NCBI RefSeq assembly: GCF_024464185.1
Contig: NZ_JANHAU010000002.1
Coordinates: forward strand, 620,001 to 684,000
Source of the DNA: Haloarchaeobius salinus
GTDB lineage: Archaea; Halobacteriota; Halobacteria; Halobacteriales; Natrialbaceae
Reading direction: 5' to 3'
Length of the DNA: 64,000 nucleotides
Shown here in pieces: positions 15,594-23,644 of this stretch. Within the stretch, counting starts at the first letter, position 1; each line of letters opens with the position of its first letter. A model generated the notes under the pieces. That model was not told where the DNA came from, searched no databases, and saw nothing but the letters and a program-made list of their open reading frames with translations. Made by a program: the position numbers and the translations under genes.

Positions 15594-17345
15594 TCAGACG
15601 ACCACGCCCGCGGCGACGACGCTCCCGACGTAGACACAGACCGCGGTCGGGAGCGCGCGGCCGACGTGGAGCCCGACGAGCGCGCGGTCGAGGCCGTGAC
15701 GGAGCCCGGTCGAGAGGACGGTGAGGACGACCGCGAGCAGGCAGACGTAGACGCCGACGACGATGCCGAGGTCGGCCGTCGGGAGCGGCGGGACGCCTGT
15801 CGCGCTGCCACCGGCTCCCGCGCCGCCGAGACCCGCCGCTCCGGTGCTGCCGTCGATCCCCATCCCAGCTGCCAGCGCGACCGTCGCGCCCGCGACGAGC
15901 GGGCCGAACGTCGTGGCCGTGCTGGCCAGCGTCCCGGTCACGCGTGCGAGGTCGGTGCGACAGTCGCGCTCCAGCGCCTGCAGGTCGGCGAGGTGGTCGG
16001 CCATGGAGACGAGCGCGCGACCGGCCGGCGCACCCTCCTCGCTGGCGAGGCCGAGCAGCGTCGCGGTTCCCCTGGCCCGCGGGCTCGGCACGTCCGCGAG
16101 CGCGCCGTGGTCGCCGAGGAACGCGCGCTCGACGCCGACGCGGAGCTGGCGCTGGCGGCTGGCCGCCGTCGCGAACGTCTCGCCGGTCTCGCCCTCGACC
16201 TCCGCAGCGGCGCGTTCGACGGCCGACTCGACCGCTGTACCCTCCGAGACGCGCCGGCCGACGAGGTAGAGCGCGTCGACGAGGTCCGCCTCGACGGCCC
16301 GTGCGTGGTCCCGGACCGACGCGATGGGCCGGTAGCGGACGAGGAGCGCGACGCCGGCACCCATCGCGATGCCGACCAGCGGTGGGGTCCACGGCGGCGC
16401 GACGATACCAGCCAGTGCCGCACCGCCGACGCCGGCACCGAGCCCGCCAACGAGCGCGCGCCAGGGCCGGTCCGGTACGTCGGGGTGCGAACGCGGCACC
16501 GACGGTGGTGGGAACGCGACCGGACGGCGGGCGAACAGCCACGCACTCGCCCCGAGCAGGCAACAGGGGAGCGCCACGTCGTAGACGAGCACCAGGACGC
16601 CGACGGTGACCGGGACGCCGGCGACCCGCGCGGCCGGGAGCACGGCGACGAGCGCGAGCGGCAGGAGCACGCCGAACGCGTAGATGCCCGTCGCAGGACC
16701 CTGGATGCGTGCGCCGAACTCGTCCATCCGGTCGCGGGTCCCCCGCGTGACGGCGGTCATCGCCCGGTCGAGGGTGCGCCCGCGCTCGCCCGGCGGCGCG
16801 TCGGCGGCCGCGTCGACGAGGTGGAGGGCGCGGCGGAGCGCCGGGAACTCCGCGCCCCACTCGTCGGCGAAGGACCCGAGTCCGGACCCGGGTGCGCCAC
16901 GAGCACGGCGGACGTGGCCCGCGAGGCTCCGCGCCAGCGGCCCGTCGTCGGTCTCGGCCGCGAAGGCGGCGGCGCGCTCGGCCGCGGGTTCGACGTGCAT
17001 CCGCAGGACCGCTCGGCCGACCAGGTCGGGTGCGTCACCGAGTGCGGCGGTCCGACGGGCGCTCGCGAGTGCGCCGGGAGCGACGTGGACGGCGTGTGTG
17101 ACGCCGAGCCCGAGCGCGGCGGCGACGAGCGGCACGGTCGTGGGGGAGAGCGAGAGGACGAGTGCGACGGCGGTGCCGGCGAACGCGGCCAGCGCACCCA
17201 TCACGTAGCCGGCCCGGACGACCGTCGCGGCGTCGACCTCGGCCCCGACGAAGGCGAGCGCACGCCCCAGTTCGCCGCTCGTATCGACGGGCCACGGGTA
17301 CCCACGGCCGAGTAGCGAGAGCACGATAGCGAGACGGGACGTCAC
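15594..17345 (-). CDS. Type II secretion system F / TadC-like double-domain membrane protein
   Basis: A 583-residue inner-membrane platform protein. It contains two tandem GspF-type domains, each with a cytoplasmic helical bundle (about residues 100-190 and 340-460) followed by paired membrane helices, as in archaeal FlaJ/PilC-type proteins. The second bundle includes AFLGDHGALADVPSPRARG and the AGRALVSMADHLADLQALER stretch. Such platforms convert motion of the secretion ATPase into pilus assembly or secretion. The GTG start at 17345 overlaps the stop of the ATPase gene as GTGA, so the two proteins are made together. Confidence 0.88.
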   Translation of the reverse strand: MTSRLAIVLSLLGRGYPWPVDTSGELGRALAFVGAEVDAATVVRAGYVMGALAAFAGTAVALVLSLSPTTVPLVAAALGLGVTHAVHVAPGALASARRTAALGDAPDLVGRAVLRMHVEPAAERAAAFAAETDDGPLARSLAGHVRRARGAPGSGLGSFADEWGAEFPALRRALHLVDAAADAPPGERGRTLDRAMTAVTRGTRDRMDEFGARIQGPATGIYAFGVLLPLALVAVLPAARVAGVPVTVGVLVLVYDVALPCCLLGASAWLFARRPVAFPPPSVPRSHPDVPDRPWRALVGGLGAGVGGAALAGIVAPPWTPPLVGIAMGAGVALLVRYRPIASVRDHARAVEADLVDALYLVGRRVSEGTAVESAVERAAAEVEGETGETFATAASRQRQLRVGVERAFLGDHGALADVPSPRARGTATLLGLASEEGAPAGRALVSMADHLADLQALERDCRTDLARVTGTLASTATTFGPLVAGATVALAAGMGIDGSTGAAGLGGAGAGGSATGVPPLPTADLGIVVGVYVCLLAVVLTVLSTGLRHGLDRALVGLHVGRALPTAVCVYVGSVVAAGVVV

Positions 17346-19267
17346 GACCAGCCACCGTCTTCGGGCACGTCGCCGTCGACCTCGCCGGCGAGCGAGGCGA
17401 TGCTCTCGGCGCGGTCGGCCAGCGCCTCGCGCACGTCGGCGTAGGACTCGCCGGGGCGGGCGAGGGCCACCACGAGTTCGCTCTCGCCGCGGTCGATGCG
17501 CCCGGTCGGCTCCAGCTCGCGGCCGTCGAGTTCGAACAGCGGCGCGAAGGAGACACCGTCGTCCCCACCGGTACGGACCTCCTCGATGCGGCAGACGCGC
17601 CGAACGCTCCCATCCGGCGTGTCGAGCGGTCGGAGCGTGACGACGAGGTCCGTGACGGCGAACGAGGAGACGGGAACACCGAGATCCGAGACGACGCGCT
17701 CTTTCACATCCGCACCACCGTCGCCGTGGATCGTCCCAAGCACCGCGCTCCCGCTCGCACCGACGCGCATCGCCTCGTAGAGCACGCGTGCCTCCTCGCC
17801 GCGGACCTCGCCGACGACGAGCGCACCCTCGCCCAGCCGGAGCGCGGTGCGGAGCGCCTCGTCGGGGGCGACGCTCGGCCCGTCGTCGGTCGCCGTTCGG
17901 AGTGCCTGCACGTCCCGCCCGTGGCTCTGGAGGCTCGCGACCGGGAGTTCGGGGGTGTCCTCGATGACGACGGTCCTCGTCTCGACGGGGAGCTCCCAGA
18001 GCAGCGCGCCGAGCGTGGTCGTCTTGCCCGCGCCGCGGGTCCCGGCGACCAGCGTGGCGGCGGCTCGCTCGACCGCGAGCGAGAGCACGGCGGCGGCCCG
18101 GGGGGTCACGGAGTCGACGGCGACGAGCCGTGGGAGCGTCCAGGCCTCGGTGCCCGAGCGGCGGAACGCGAAGCCGTAGCCGTCGCTGACCGGTTCGGTG
18201 ACGCCGGCGACGCGGATCTGCTCTCCCGCGACCGTCGCCGTCGCGTCGAGCGTCGGGCTTGCCCTGGAGAACGCACGGCCGCTCTCGCGACGGAACCGGG
18301 AGGCGAGTGCGGCCGCGCCGTCGGCGGTCAGGCGAACGTTCGTCGGCATGGTGTGTCCGTCGGCGGTCACCCGGAGCGGGGTCCCGGTGACCGGTGCAGA
18401 GGCGAACACGTCGGAGACCGCGTCGTCGGCGAAGCAGTCGGTCAGCACGCCGAAGCCGCGGGTGTGCTTCCGGAGGACCGCCGAGAGCGTCTCGACCGGG
18501 TCGTCGTCGTCCGCGACGGCACGGACGGCCCGGCCCGGCGCGCGTCGGCCCGCACCGTCGTCGTCGACGGCACCGTCCGCGGTCCCCGACGCGAGCCGTT
18601 CGTAGGCGGCGTCGAGCGTCCGCAGACTCGCCGGGTCCAGCCGGTGCTCGACCGGCTCGACGTGGTAGCGCCGTCGGCCCGCTGCGTCCTCGTACTCGCG
18701 CACCGCCGCGTCGGTGTCCGTCTCGCGAGCCCGCAGCAGCGTCGCGCCCGGTGGGGGCGTCGCCGCGACCCTGGCGCGGGCGAGCGACGGAGCCACGTAC
18801 GGGCGGAGCACGGCTTCGTACCGGCCGATGTCCGCGTCGCCACCCGCCGCGAGCTTCCGTGCGCGCTTCGCTGCGAGCGCGAGGCCCGTCTCGGCGGCGG
18901 CGTCCGCGACCGGTCCGGTGCGTGCCTCGGCGTCCGCTGCCGCCCGGAGCGGGTCCGTCTCGGCACGGTCGGCAAGCGTCGGGTCGCGGTGCGCGACGGT
19001 CTCGGCGAACCGGCCGGCCGCGACGAGCAGCGCCGCGGCGTCGTCCTCGTAGGCGCGGTCGACACCCTCGGCCCGACAGACGACACGGTCGGCGTCGCGC
19101 GAGGCGAGGGCCCCGACGACGGTCGCCCGACAGTCCGGTACCGTCGCGAGGTCGCCACGGCCGTCACAGTCGCTCGCGTCGACCAGCAGTCGGTCGTCCT
19201 CGAACCGAGGGCGACAGCCACAGCGGTCGTCGTCATCGTCGCCCAGCAGCGAACGGAGTGGTCCCAT
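17342..19267 (-). CDS. Type II/IV secretion system (pilus assembly) ATPase
   Basis: A 641-residue GspE/VirB11-superfamily ATPase, the motor of the cluster. The C-terminal half has the Walker A VAGTRGAGKTTTLGA at about residues 408-422, an Asp box (VVIEDTPELP), the Walker B GALVVGEVRGEE at about 481-491, and a His box (LGTIHGDG). The N-terminal half is a family-specific domain that begins with five cysteines at residues 16, 18, 34, 46 and 64, possibly a metal site. It works with the GspF-like protein encoded next. The ATG at 19267 is used; the extra codons upstream cross the DUF7311-like gene. Confidence 0.92.
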   Translation of the reverse strand: MGPLRSLLGDDDDDRCGCRPRFEDDRLLVDASDCDGRGDLATVPDCRATVVGALASRDADRVVCRAEGVDRAYEDDAAALLVAAGRFAETVAHRDPTLADRAETDPLRAAADAEARTGPVADAAAETGLALAAKRARKLAAGGDADIGRYEAVLRPYVAPSLARARVAATPPPGATLLRARETDTDAAVREYEDAAGRRRYHVEPVEHRLDPASLRTLDAAYERLASGTADGAVDDDGAGRRAPGRAVRAVADDDDPVETLSAVLRKHTRGFGVLTDCFADDAVSDVFASAPVTGTPLRVTADGHTMPTNVRLTADGAAALASRFRRESGRAFSRASPTLDATATVAGEQIRVAGVTEPVSDGYGFAFRRSGTEAWTLPRLVAVDSVTPRAAAVLSLAVERAAATLVAGTRGAGKTTTLGALLWELPVETRTVVIEDTPELPVASLQSHGRDVQALRTATDDGPSVAPDEALRTALRLGEGALVVGEVRGEEARVLYEAMRVGASGSAVLGTIHGDGGADVKERVVSDLGVPVSSFAVTDLVVTLRPLDTPDGSVRRVCRIEEVRTGGDDGVSFAPLFELDGRELEPTGRIDRGESELVVALARPGESYADVREALADRAESIASLAGEVDGDVPEDGGWS

Positions 19268-19292
19268 GCCGCCCCTGGCCGCCCGCTCCGGT

Positions 19293-19745
19293 TTAAACTT
19301 CGACCCGGTCGACGTGCACACCGTCCAGTGCGAGCGTGAGGCGCAGCTCGTAGCGGCCGCTCCCCTCGAGCACGAGGGGTCCATCGGCGTCGGTGACGAG
19401 CCGGAACGGGAGTTCGACGGTCCGGGGGTCGCCGCCAGCGAGTGCGTAGGCGACGACGTGTGGGTCGCGGTCCGCCACGTCGGGGCGTCCCCCGAGTGCG
19501 ACCCAGTCGACACTGGCGGTCGTCAAGCTCTCGCCCGGGACCCGCAGCGTGACGAACCGTCGCGGCCCGGTCGCGGGCGACGGTGTCGGGGCCTCGAGGC
19601 CGAGTAGCGCCGTCCCCGCGCGTTCGAGAGCCGTCAGGTCGGTCGCGACGACGCGGTCGCTCCGGTGTTCGCGGGCGTCCGCCGCGGCGGGGGCGGCCAC
19701 GGCGAACAGCGCGAGCGTGACGGCGACCGCGAGGACGACGCGCAT
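19293..19745 (-). CDS. Exported protein (DUF7311-like) of Tad-like cluster
   Basis: A 150-residue protein with an N-terminal signal peptide (MRVVLAVAVTLALFAVAAPA, cleavage probably after ADA near residue 23) and a mature domain predicted to be beta-rich, with repeated RFVTLRVPGES and YELRLTLALDG elements. It is placed between the coiled-coil gene and the ATPase gene. Its ATG overlaps the stop of the coiled-coil gene by one base, so it is coupled to it. No cysteine for a lipid anchor is seen. A role as a periplasm-side or S-layer-side partner of the pilus machine is inferred only. Confidence 0.8.
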   Translation of the reverse strand: MRVVLAVAVTLALFAVAAPAAADAREHRSDRVVATDLTALERAGTALLGLEAPTPSPATGPRRFVTLRVPGESLTTASVDWVALGGRPDVADRDPHVVAYALAGGDPRTVELPFRLVTDADGPLVLEGSGRYELRLTLALDGVHVDRVEV

Positions 19746-20293
19746 CACAGCAGGTCACGCAGCCGGGCGAGCAGCCCGGGGTCCGCGTCGGTGTCGTCCT
19801 CGCTCTCGAAGCGTGGCGCGGGGGATGTCGGCCACTCGGCGTCGAGCGTCCGGTCGCGTCGTCCGGTGGTCGGTCGGTCGTCGTCCTGCTGGTCGTCGCA
19901 GTGCGGGCAGTGCCCGTCGTGACTGGGTTCACGGTGTTCGCGTGACTGGGTCGGAGCCGTCTCGAGCTCGTCGACGCGGACCTCCAGCGTCTCGACCGCG
20001 GCCAGGGCTGCGTCGGCACGCTCTTCGACGCGTTCGTCGACCGACCGGACCTTGCCGGCGTAGCCACGGAGCGCCTGGACGGCGGCCTCGACCTCGGACA
20101 GCGTCGTCTCGGCGTCGTCGAGGCGCGATTCGAACTCGTCGAGGCGGTCGCCCTCCCGCTCGTCGTGTCGCCGGGCTGACCGGTGGTCAGCGTTCGGTTC
20201 GTCGGGCGTCGTCGTCACGCTCGCGGCGCGGTCGGTCGACCCATCCAGCGCGCGTTCGACTGCGCGGAGCCTGTCCTCGAGGGTGTCGGGCAT
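19745..20293 (-). CDS. Coiled-coil protein (DUF7310-like), first gene of Tad-like cluster
   Basis: A 182-residue soluble, acidic protein. Residues 1-25 (MPDTLEDRLRAVERALDGST) form an amphipathic helix, and the centre (about 45-125) shows heptad periodicity typical of a coiled coil, with LDEFESRLDDAETTLSEVE and ADAALAAVETLEVRVDELE. A lone CPHC pair follows near residue 135, then a charged tail ending LLARLRDLL. It heads the minus-strand secretion cluster and is divergent from cetZ with only 75 nt between the two start codons. It may be a cytoplasmic adaptor; that is inference. Confidence 0.82.
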   Translation of the reverse strand: MPDTLEDRLRAVERALDGSTDRAASVTTTPDEPNADHRSARRHDEREGDRLDEFESRLDDAETTLSEVEAAVQALRGYAGKVRSVDERVEERADAALAAVETLEVRVDELETAPTQSREHREPSHDGHCPHCDDQQDDDRPTTGRRDRTLDAEWPTSPAPRFESEDDTDADPGLLARLRDLL

Positions 20294-20329
20294 GACCGCT
20301 CTGGGCGCGTCATCCAACAAAAACGATTG

Positions 20330-20341
20330 GTCGGAACGTTT
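20330..20341 (+). promoter_or_regulatory. Promoter element of cetZ, shared with the SHOCT gene
   Basis: GTCGGAACGTTT followed by AC forms a BRE plus TATA-like element whose last base is 28 nt upstream of the cetZ ATG. The same 12 bases occur on the other strand at 21921-21932, also exactly 28 nt upstream of the SHOCT gene start. The 75 nt between 20293 and 20369 must hold both this promoter and that of the divergent secretion cluster. Confidence 0.5.
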
Positions 20342-20368
20342 ACCCCCTCGTCGTTCGACGTTCGGGAC

Positions 20369-21442
20369 ATGAAAGTCGTCCTGATTGGTGTCGGGCAGGC
20401 CGGTGGGAAGCTCACCCAGGCCCTGGCCGAGTTCGACTACGAGATGGACTTCGACGCCGTCCGCGGCGCACTCGCCGTGAACACGGCGGAGACGGACCTC
20501 CAGACGCTCGATATCGAGACACAGCTCATCGGCCAGGACCGCGTGCGCGGCCACGGCGTCGGTGGCGACAACGAGCTCGGTGCCGAGGTGATGCAGGAGG
20601 ACGCCGTCGAGGTGATGGACGCCCTCGACGGGAAGATAACCGCGGAGGCGGAGGCGGTCTTCGTCGTCGCCGGCCTCGGCGGCGGCACCGGCTCCGGCGG
20701 TGCACCCGTCCTCGTCCGCGAGCTCAAGCGGGTCTACGACGTGCCCGTCTACGCACTCGGTATCCTCCCCGGACGCGGCGAGGGGTCGATGTACCAGGCC
20801 AACGCCGGCCGTTCGCTCAAGACCGTCGTGCGGGAGGCCGACTCGACCATCCTCGTCGACAACGATGCGTGGCACGACGCCGGCGAGTCCGTCGAGGCCG
20901 CGTTCGACACCATCAACCGGAACATCGCCCAGCGCATCGGGCTGCTCTTTGCCTCCGGCGAGAACGTCGAGGGCGTCGGCGAGTCGGTCGTCGACTCCTC
21001 GGAGATCATCAACACGCTCCGCGAGGGCGGCATCGCCTGCGTCGGCTACGCCAGCGCCGCCGCCGGCGAGGACGCCGAGGACAACATCAACGCGGTCACG
21101 AGCATCACGCGCTCGGCCCTCTTCACGGGCACGAGCCTCCCCGACGCGGTGACGGCCGACGCCGCCCTCCTCGTCGTCGCCGGCCGTCCGGACGCCATCC
21201 CGCGCAAGGGCGTCGAGCGCGCACGGAGCTGGGTCGAGGACCAGACCGGCAGCCTCCAGGTCCGGGGTGGCGACTTCCCGCTCGACTCCGACCGCCTCGC
21301 GGCGCTGGTGCTGCTCGGCGGCGTCGAGCGCTCCCCGCGCATCGACGAGTTCATGGAGCGCGCACGGGAGGCACAGCAGGAACAGGAGCAGGTCGACCAC
21401 ACCGCGAACTTCCAGAACGACCAGCTCGACGACCTGTTCTGA
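20369..21442 (+). CDS. CetZ family tubulin-like GTPase
   Basis: A 357-residue member of the tubulin/FtsZ superfamily of the archaeal CetZ branch. The N-terminal strand MKVVLIGVGQAGGKL holds the first nucleotide-contact loop, and the tubulin signature GGGTGSG sits at residues 104-110. The middle has VDNDAWHDAGESVEAAF and NRNIAQRIG, and the protein ends in an acidic FtsZ-like tail QNDQLDDLF. CetZ proteins control cell shape, motility and polar organisation in haloarchaea rather than ring division. The gene diverges from a Tad-like secretion cluster and its stop is one base from the convergent SHOCT gene. Confidence 0.92.
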   Translation: MKVVLIGVGQAGGKLTQALAEFDYEMDFDAVRGALAVNTAETDLQTLDIETQLIGQDRVRGHGVGGDNELGAEVMQEDAVEVMDALDGKITAEAEAVFVVAGLGGGTGSGGAPVLVRELKRVYDVPVYALGILPGRGEGSMYQANAGRSLKTVVREADSTILVDNDAWHDAGESVEAAFDTINRNIAQRIGLLFASGENVEGVGESVVDSSEIINTLREGGIACVGYASAAAGEDAEDNINAVTSITRSALFTGTSLPDAVTADAALLVVAGRPDAIPRKGVERARSWVEDQTGSLQVRGGDFPLDSDRLAALVLLGGVERSPRIDEFMERAREAQQEQEQVDHTANFQNDQLDDLF

Positions 21443-21443
21443 G

Positions 21444-21893
21444 CTACTCGCGCTCCCGTTCGGGTTCTAGCTCGCGGTCGTCGTCGGTACCCTCCTCGTC
21501 GGCCGACGACCGTTCGATTCGGGCGCGGGCGTCCTCCAGCGTCTCCGTCTCCAGCAGGTTCTCGAGCTTGTTCTCGAACTGCTCCTCGGAGAGTTCGCCC
21601 TGCGCGTAGCGCTCACGGAGCGTCTCGAGCGCGTCGCGCTTCGAGTCGGGCAGCTTGCCCTCGCTCCGGCCCTTCAGTGCGTCGTCCATCCGACGGTCCG
21701 TCTCGTCGAGCACGTCGTCGTCCTCGTCGAAGAGGATGGCGACGATGGGGAGGACGACGGCGTAGCCGATGACGAAGATGAGCCACCAGTTCGGCACGTC
21801 CAGAAACAGACCGAGCAGGCCCGCGCCCAGGACGAGCAGCGAGGTGATCGCGGAGGCCTTTCCCTGGGAGTCCCCGTCGTCACCCGGTGTCAT
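21444..21893 (-). CDS. SHOCT-domain membrane protein
   Basis: A 149-residue protein with two hydrophobic helices (about residues 16-31 and 35-57), an acidic linker, then a C-terminal SHOCT-like helix pair (ALETLRERYAQGELSEEQFE, about 100-120) and a strongly acidic tail. SHOCT modules are short oligomerisation or membrane-association helices found at the ends of many bacterial and archaeal proteins. The specific role is unknown. It is convergent with cetZ and carries the same 12-base promoter element at the same spacing. The ATG at 21893 excludes an Arg-rich upstream extension in the frame of the next gene. Confidence 0.82.
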   Translation of the reverse strand: MTPGDDGDSQGKASAITSLLVLGAGLLGLFLDVPNWWLIFVIGYAVVLPIVAILFDEDDDVLDETDRRMDDALKGRSEGKLPDSKRDALETLRERYAQGELSEEQFENKLENLLETETLEDARARIERSSADEEGTDDDRELEPERERE

Positions 21894-21920
21894 GCCCTGA
21901 CGTTGGTGCAATCGTCGCAA

Positions 21921-21932
21921 AAACGTTCCGAC
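21921..21932 (-). promoter_or_regulatory. Promoter element of the SHOCT gene, shared with cetZ
   Basis: Read on the minus strand this is GTCGGAACGTTT followed by TTG, a BRE/TATA-like box whose last listed base is 28 nt upstream of the ATG at 21893, the same sequence and spacing as upstream of cetZ. Confidence 0.45.
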
Positions 21933-21937
21933 AGGAC

Positions 21938-23284
21938 TCAGGCGAGCGAGCCGCCGTCGAACTCGGTGCGCTCGTAGTCGACGTCCATCAGGTCGAGGAT
22001 GGTCGGGGTTACGTCGTAGAGGTCGGCGTCGGTGATACTCACGTCGGGGTCGTCGACGAACAGCGCGGCGTTGTCGAAGCTGTGCATCCCGTTGCGCGCC
22101 TCCTTGCCGAACACGTCGTCGTGGCCCTTGAACCCGGCCTTGAGGTCGAAGCCGTGGTTCGGGATGACGACGAGATCGGGCGCGATCGCGTCGTGGTCGC
22201 CGCGGAACGCCTGCTCCTTCTCGACGACGCGCTCGGCGACCGGCTCGCCGTTCGGCCCCTCCAGGGCCTCGAGTTCGGCCTTGAGCTCGTCGCGGACGGC
22301 GTCGGACTCCTCCTCGGGGACGCTGCCGCGGGGTTCGCGGCCCTCGAGGTTGAGGTAGACGCGGCCGGGGATGAACGAGTACGCCCGGGTGTCGTCGCTG
22401 ATGTCGCCGAGCTCGCTCGGCTCGTCGGTGTCGAAGGAGAGCCAGCCCTCGCGACGGAGCCACTCGTTGAGGTGGACCTCGTGGTCGAGGGTGGTGAACC
22501 CGTGGTCCGAGGCGACCATCATCGTCACGTCGTCGGGGAGTGCGTCACGGAGCTTCCCGATGTACTCGTCTACCTTGCGGTAGAACTCGATGAACTCCTC
22601 GCTGTACTCGCCGTCGCGCTCGTAGTGCTCGAACAGGAAGTGGTTCACGCGGTCGGTCGTCATGAACACGCCGAAGAAGAGGTCCCAGTCGTCCTCTTCG
22701 ACGTAGTGCTCGAACGTCTCGAAGCGCTTCTCGAGCGTCTCGTGGGCGTTCTCGATGAACGCGGACTTGTCCTCGTCGTGGCCGAGCTTGGCGTTCACGT
22801 CGAGGTTGTAGTCGATGGAGTCGAGGTACTGCTGCAGCTCCTCGGGCTGTGCGGCCTTCGACATGTCGTCGACGGAGAGGAAGCCCGACACCTGTCGCTG
22901 GACGTTGCGCTGGGGCGGGAACGTCACGGGGACGTTCAGCACGGTGGCGTCGCGGCCGTCCTCCTGGACGCGGTCCCAGAGCCGTTTCGCCTGCACGTCG
23001 TCGCCCATCGGGACGTACGTGTCGTAGGTGCCCGTCTCTCGGTCCTGGAAGCCGTAGACGCCCGTCTCGCCCGGGTTGACGCCGGTGGTCAGCGACGGCC
23101 AGCACGCGCTGGACTCCGGCGGCACGATGCTCTCTATCGCCGCGGCACTGCCCTCGCGGGCGATCTCGTTGAGGTTCGGGAACACGTCCTCGTTGTCGGT
23201 GACGAGGCTGTACGGCACACCGTCGATACCGAAGAAGGCGACGCGTGGCGCGTCGTCACCGCGTAACCTGTCGAACAGACCCAT
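21938..23284 (-). CDS. Alkaline phosphatase superfamily phosphodiesterase/nucleotide pyrophosphatase
   Basis: A 448-residue soluble enzyme. Metal-binding elements of the alkaline phosphatase fold are VAFFGIDGVPYSLV (first Asp), PPESSACWPSLTTGVNPG (nucleophile region with Ser/Thr), VASDHGFTTLDHEVH (Asp-His), and NHGFDLKAGFKGHDD (His). Such proteins hydrolyse phosphodiesters or nucleotide pyrophosphates; some act in glycan phosphate transfer. No signal peptide is seen, so it acts in the cytoplasm. The start MGLFDRLRGDD at 23284 is chosen over the GTG-led extension because it matches the usual N-terminus of this archaeal group. Confidence 0.87.
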   Translation of the reverse strand: MGLFDRLRGDDAPRVAFFGIDGVPYSLVTDNEDVFPNLNEIAREGSAAAIESIVPPESSACWPSLTTGVNPGETGVYGFQDRETGTYDTYVPMGDDVQAKRLWDRVQEDGRDATVLNVPVTFPPQRNVQRQVSGFLSVDDMSKAAQPEELQQYLDSIDYNLDVNAKLGHDEDKSAFIENAHETLEKRFETFEHYVEEDDWDLFFGVFMTTDRVNHFLFEHYERDGEYSEEFIEFYRKVDEYIGKLRDALPDDVTMMVASDHGFTTLDHEVHLNEWLRREGWLSFDTDEPSELGDISDDTRAYSFIPGRVYLNLEGREPRGSVPEEESDAVRDELKAELEALEGPNGEPVAERVVEKEQAFRGDHDAIAPDLVVIPNHGFDLKAGFKGHDDVFGKEARNGMHSFDNAALFVDDPDVSITDADLYDVTPTILDLMDVDYERTEFDGGSLA

Positions 23285-23366
23285 ACCTTCCCGTACTGGA
23301 GATGGATACAAGAACCTTCTTTTCACCGGCAGCGCCACCGCCGCTCGTCGATGGCGGCAAGAACGG

Positions 23367-23486
23367 CTACCGCTCCGGCCGCTCGAAGTTCGTCGGGACG
23401 ACGGTGACGTGGGAGAGTCCGACCGACGGGCGGTCGTCGTCGTCCTCGCGGCTGTCGGTCGTGGGAGTCGTGGTGTTGGTCGCCAT
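23367..23486 (-). CDS. Candidate small protein, 39 residues
   Basis: A complete ATG-to-TAG frame in the 360 nt gap between the phosphodiesterase and pyrophosphatase genes. The product starts with a Thr-rich stretch and an acidic run (SREDDDDRPS) and ends with GLSHVTVVPTNFERPER. Its composition is that of a haloarchaeal protein rather than of a random frame, and the last fifteen residues look structured. No known family is recognised. The rest of the gap (23285-23366 and 23487-23644) shows no further gene. Translation is not proven. Confidence 0.45.
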   Translation of the reverse strand: MATNTTTPTTDSREDDDDRPSVGLSHVTVVPTNFERPER

Positions 23487-23644
23487 CACAGGTGGTGCTA
23501 CGGACGGTACCCGGATAAGATTACCCATGCTCATAATTCATCGTGGGGTGGGTTCGCATAACCGGTGCGTATCCGGGGAGCGCCGCGTCGCTGTGTGGAG
23601 GTGTGATCGCGGCGAAGAACGGAGCGTCGTGGGTCGTGACGGCG

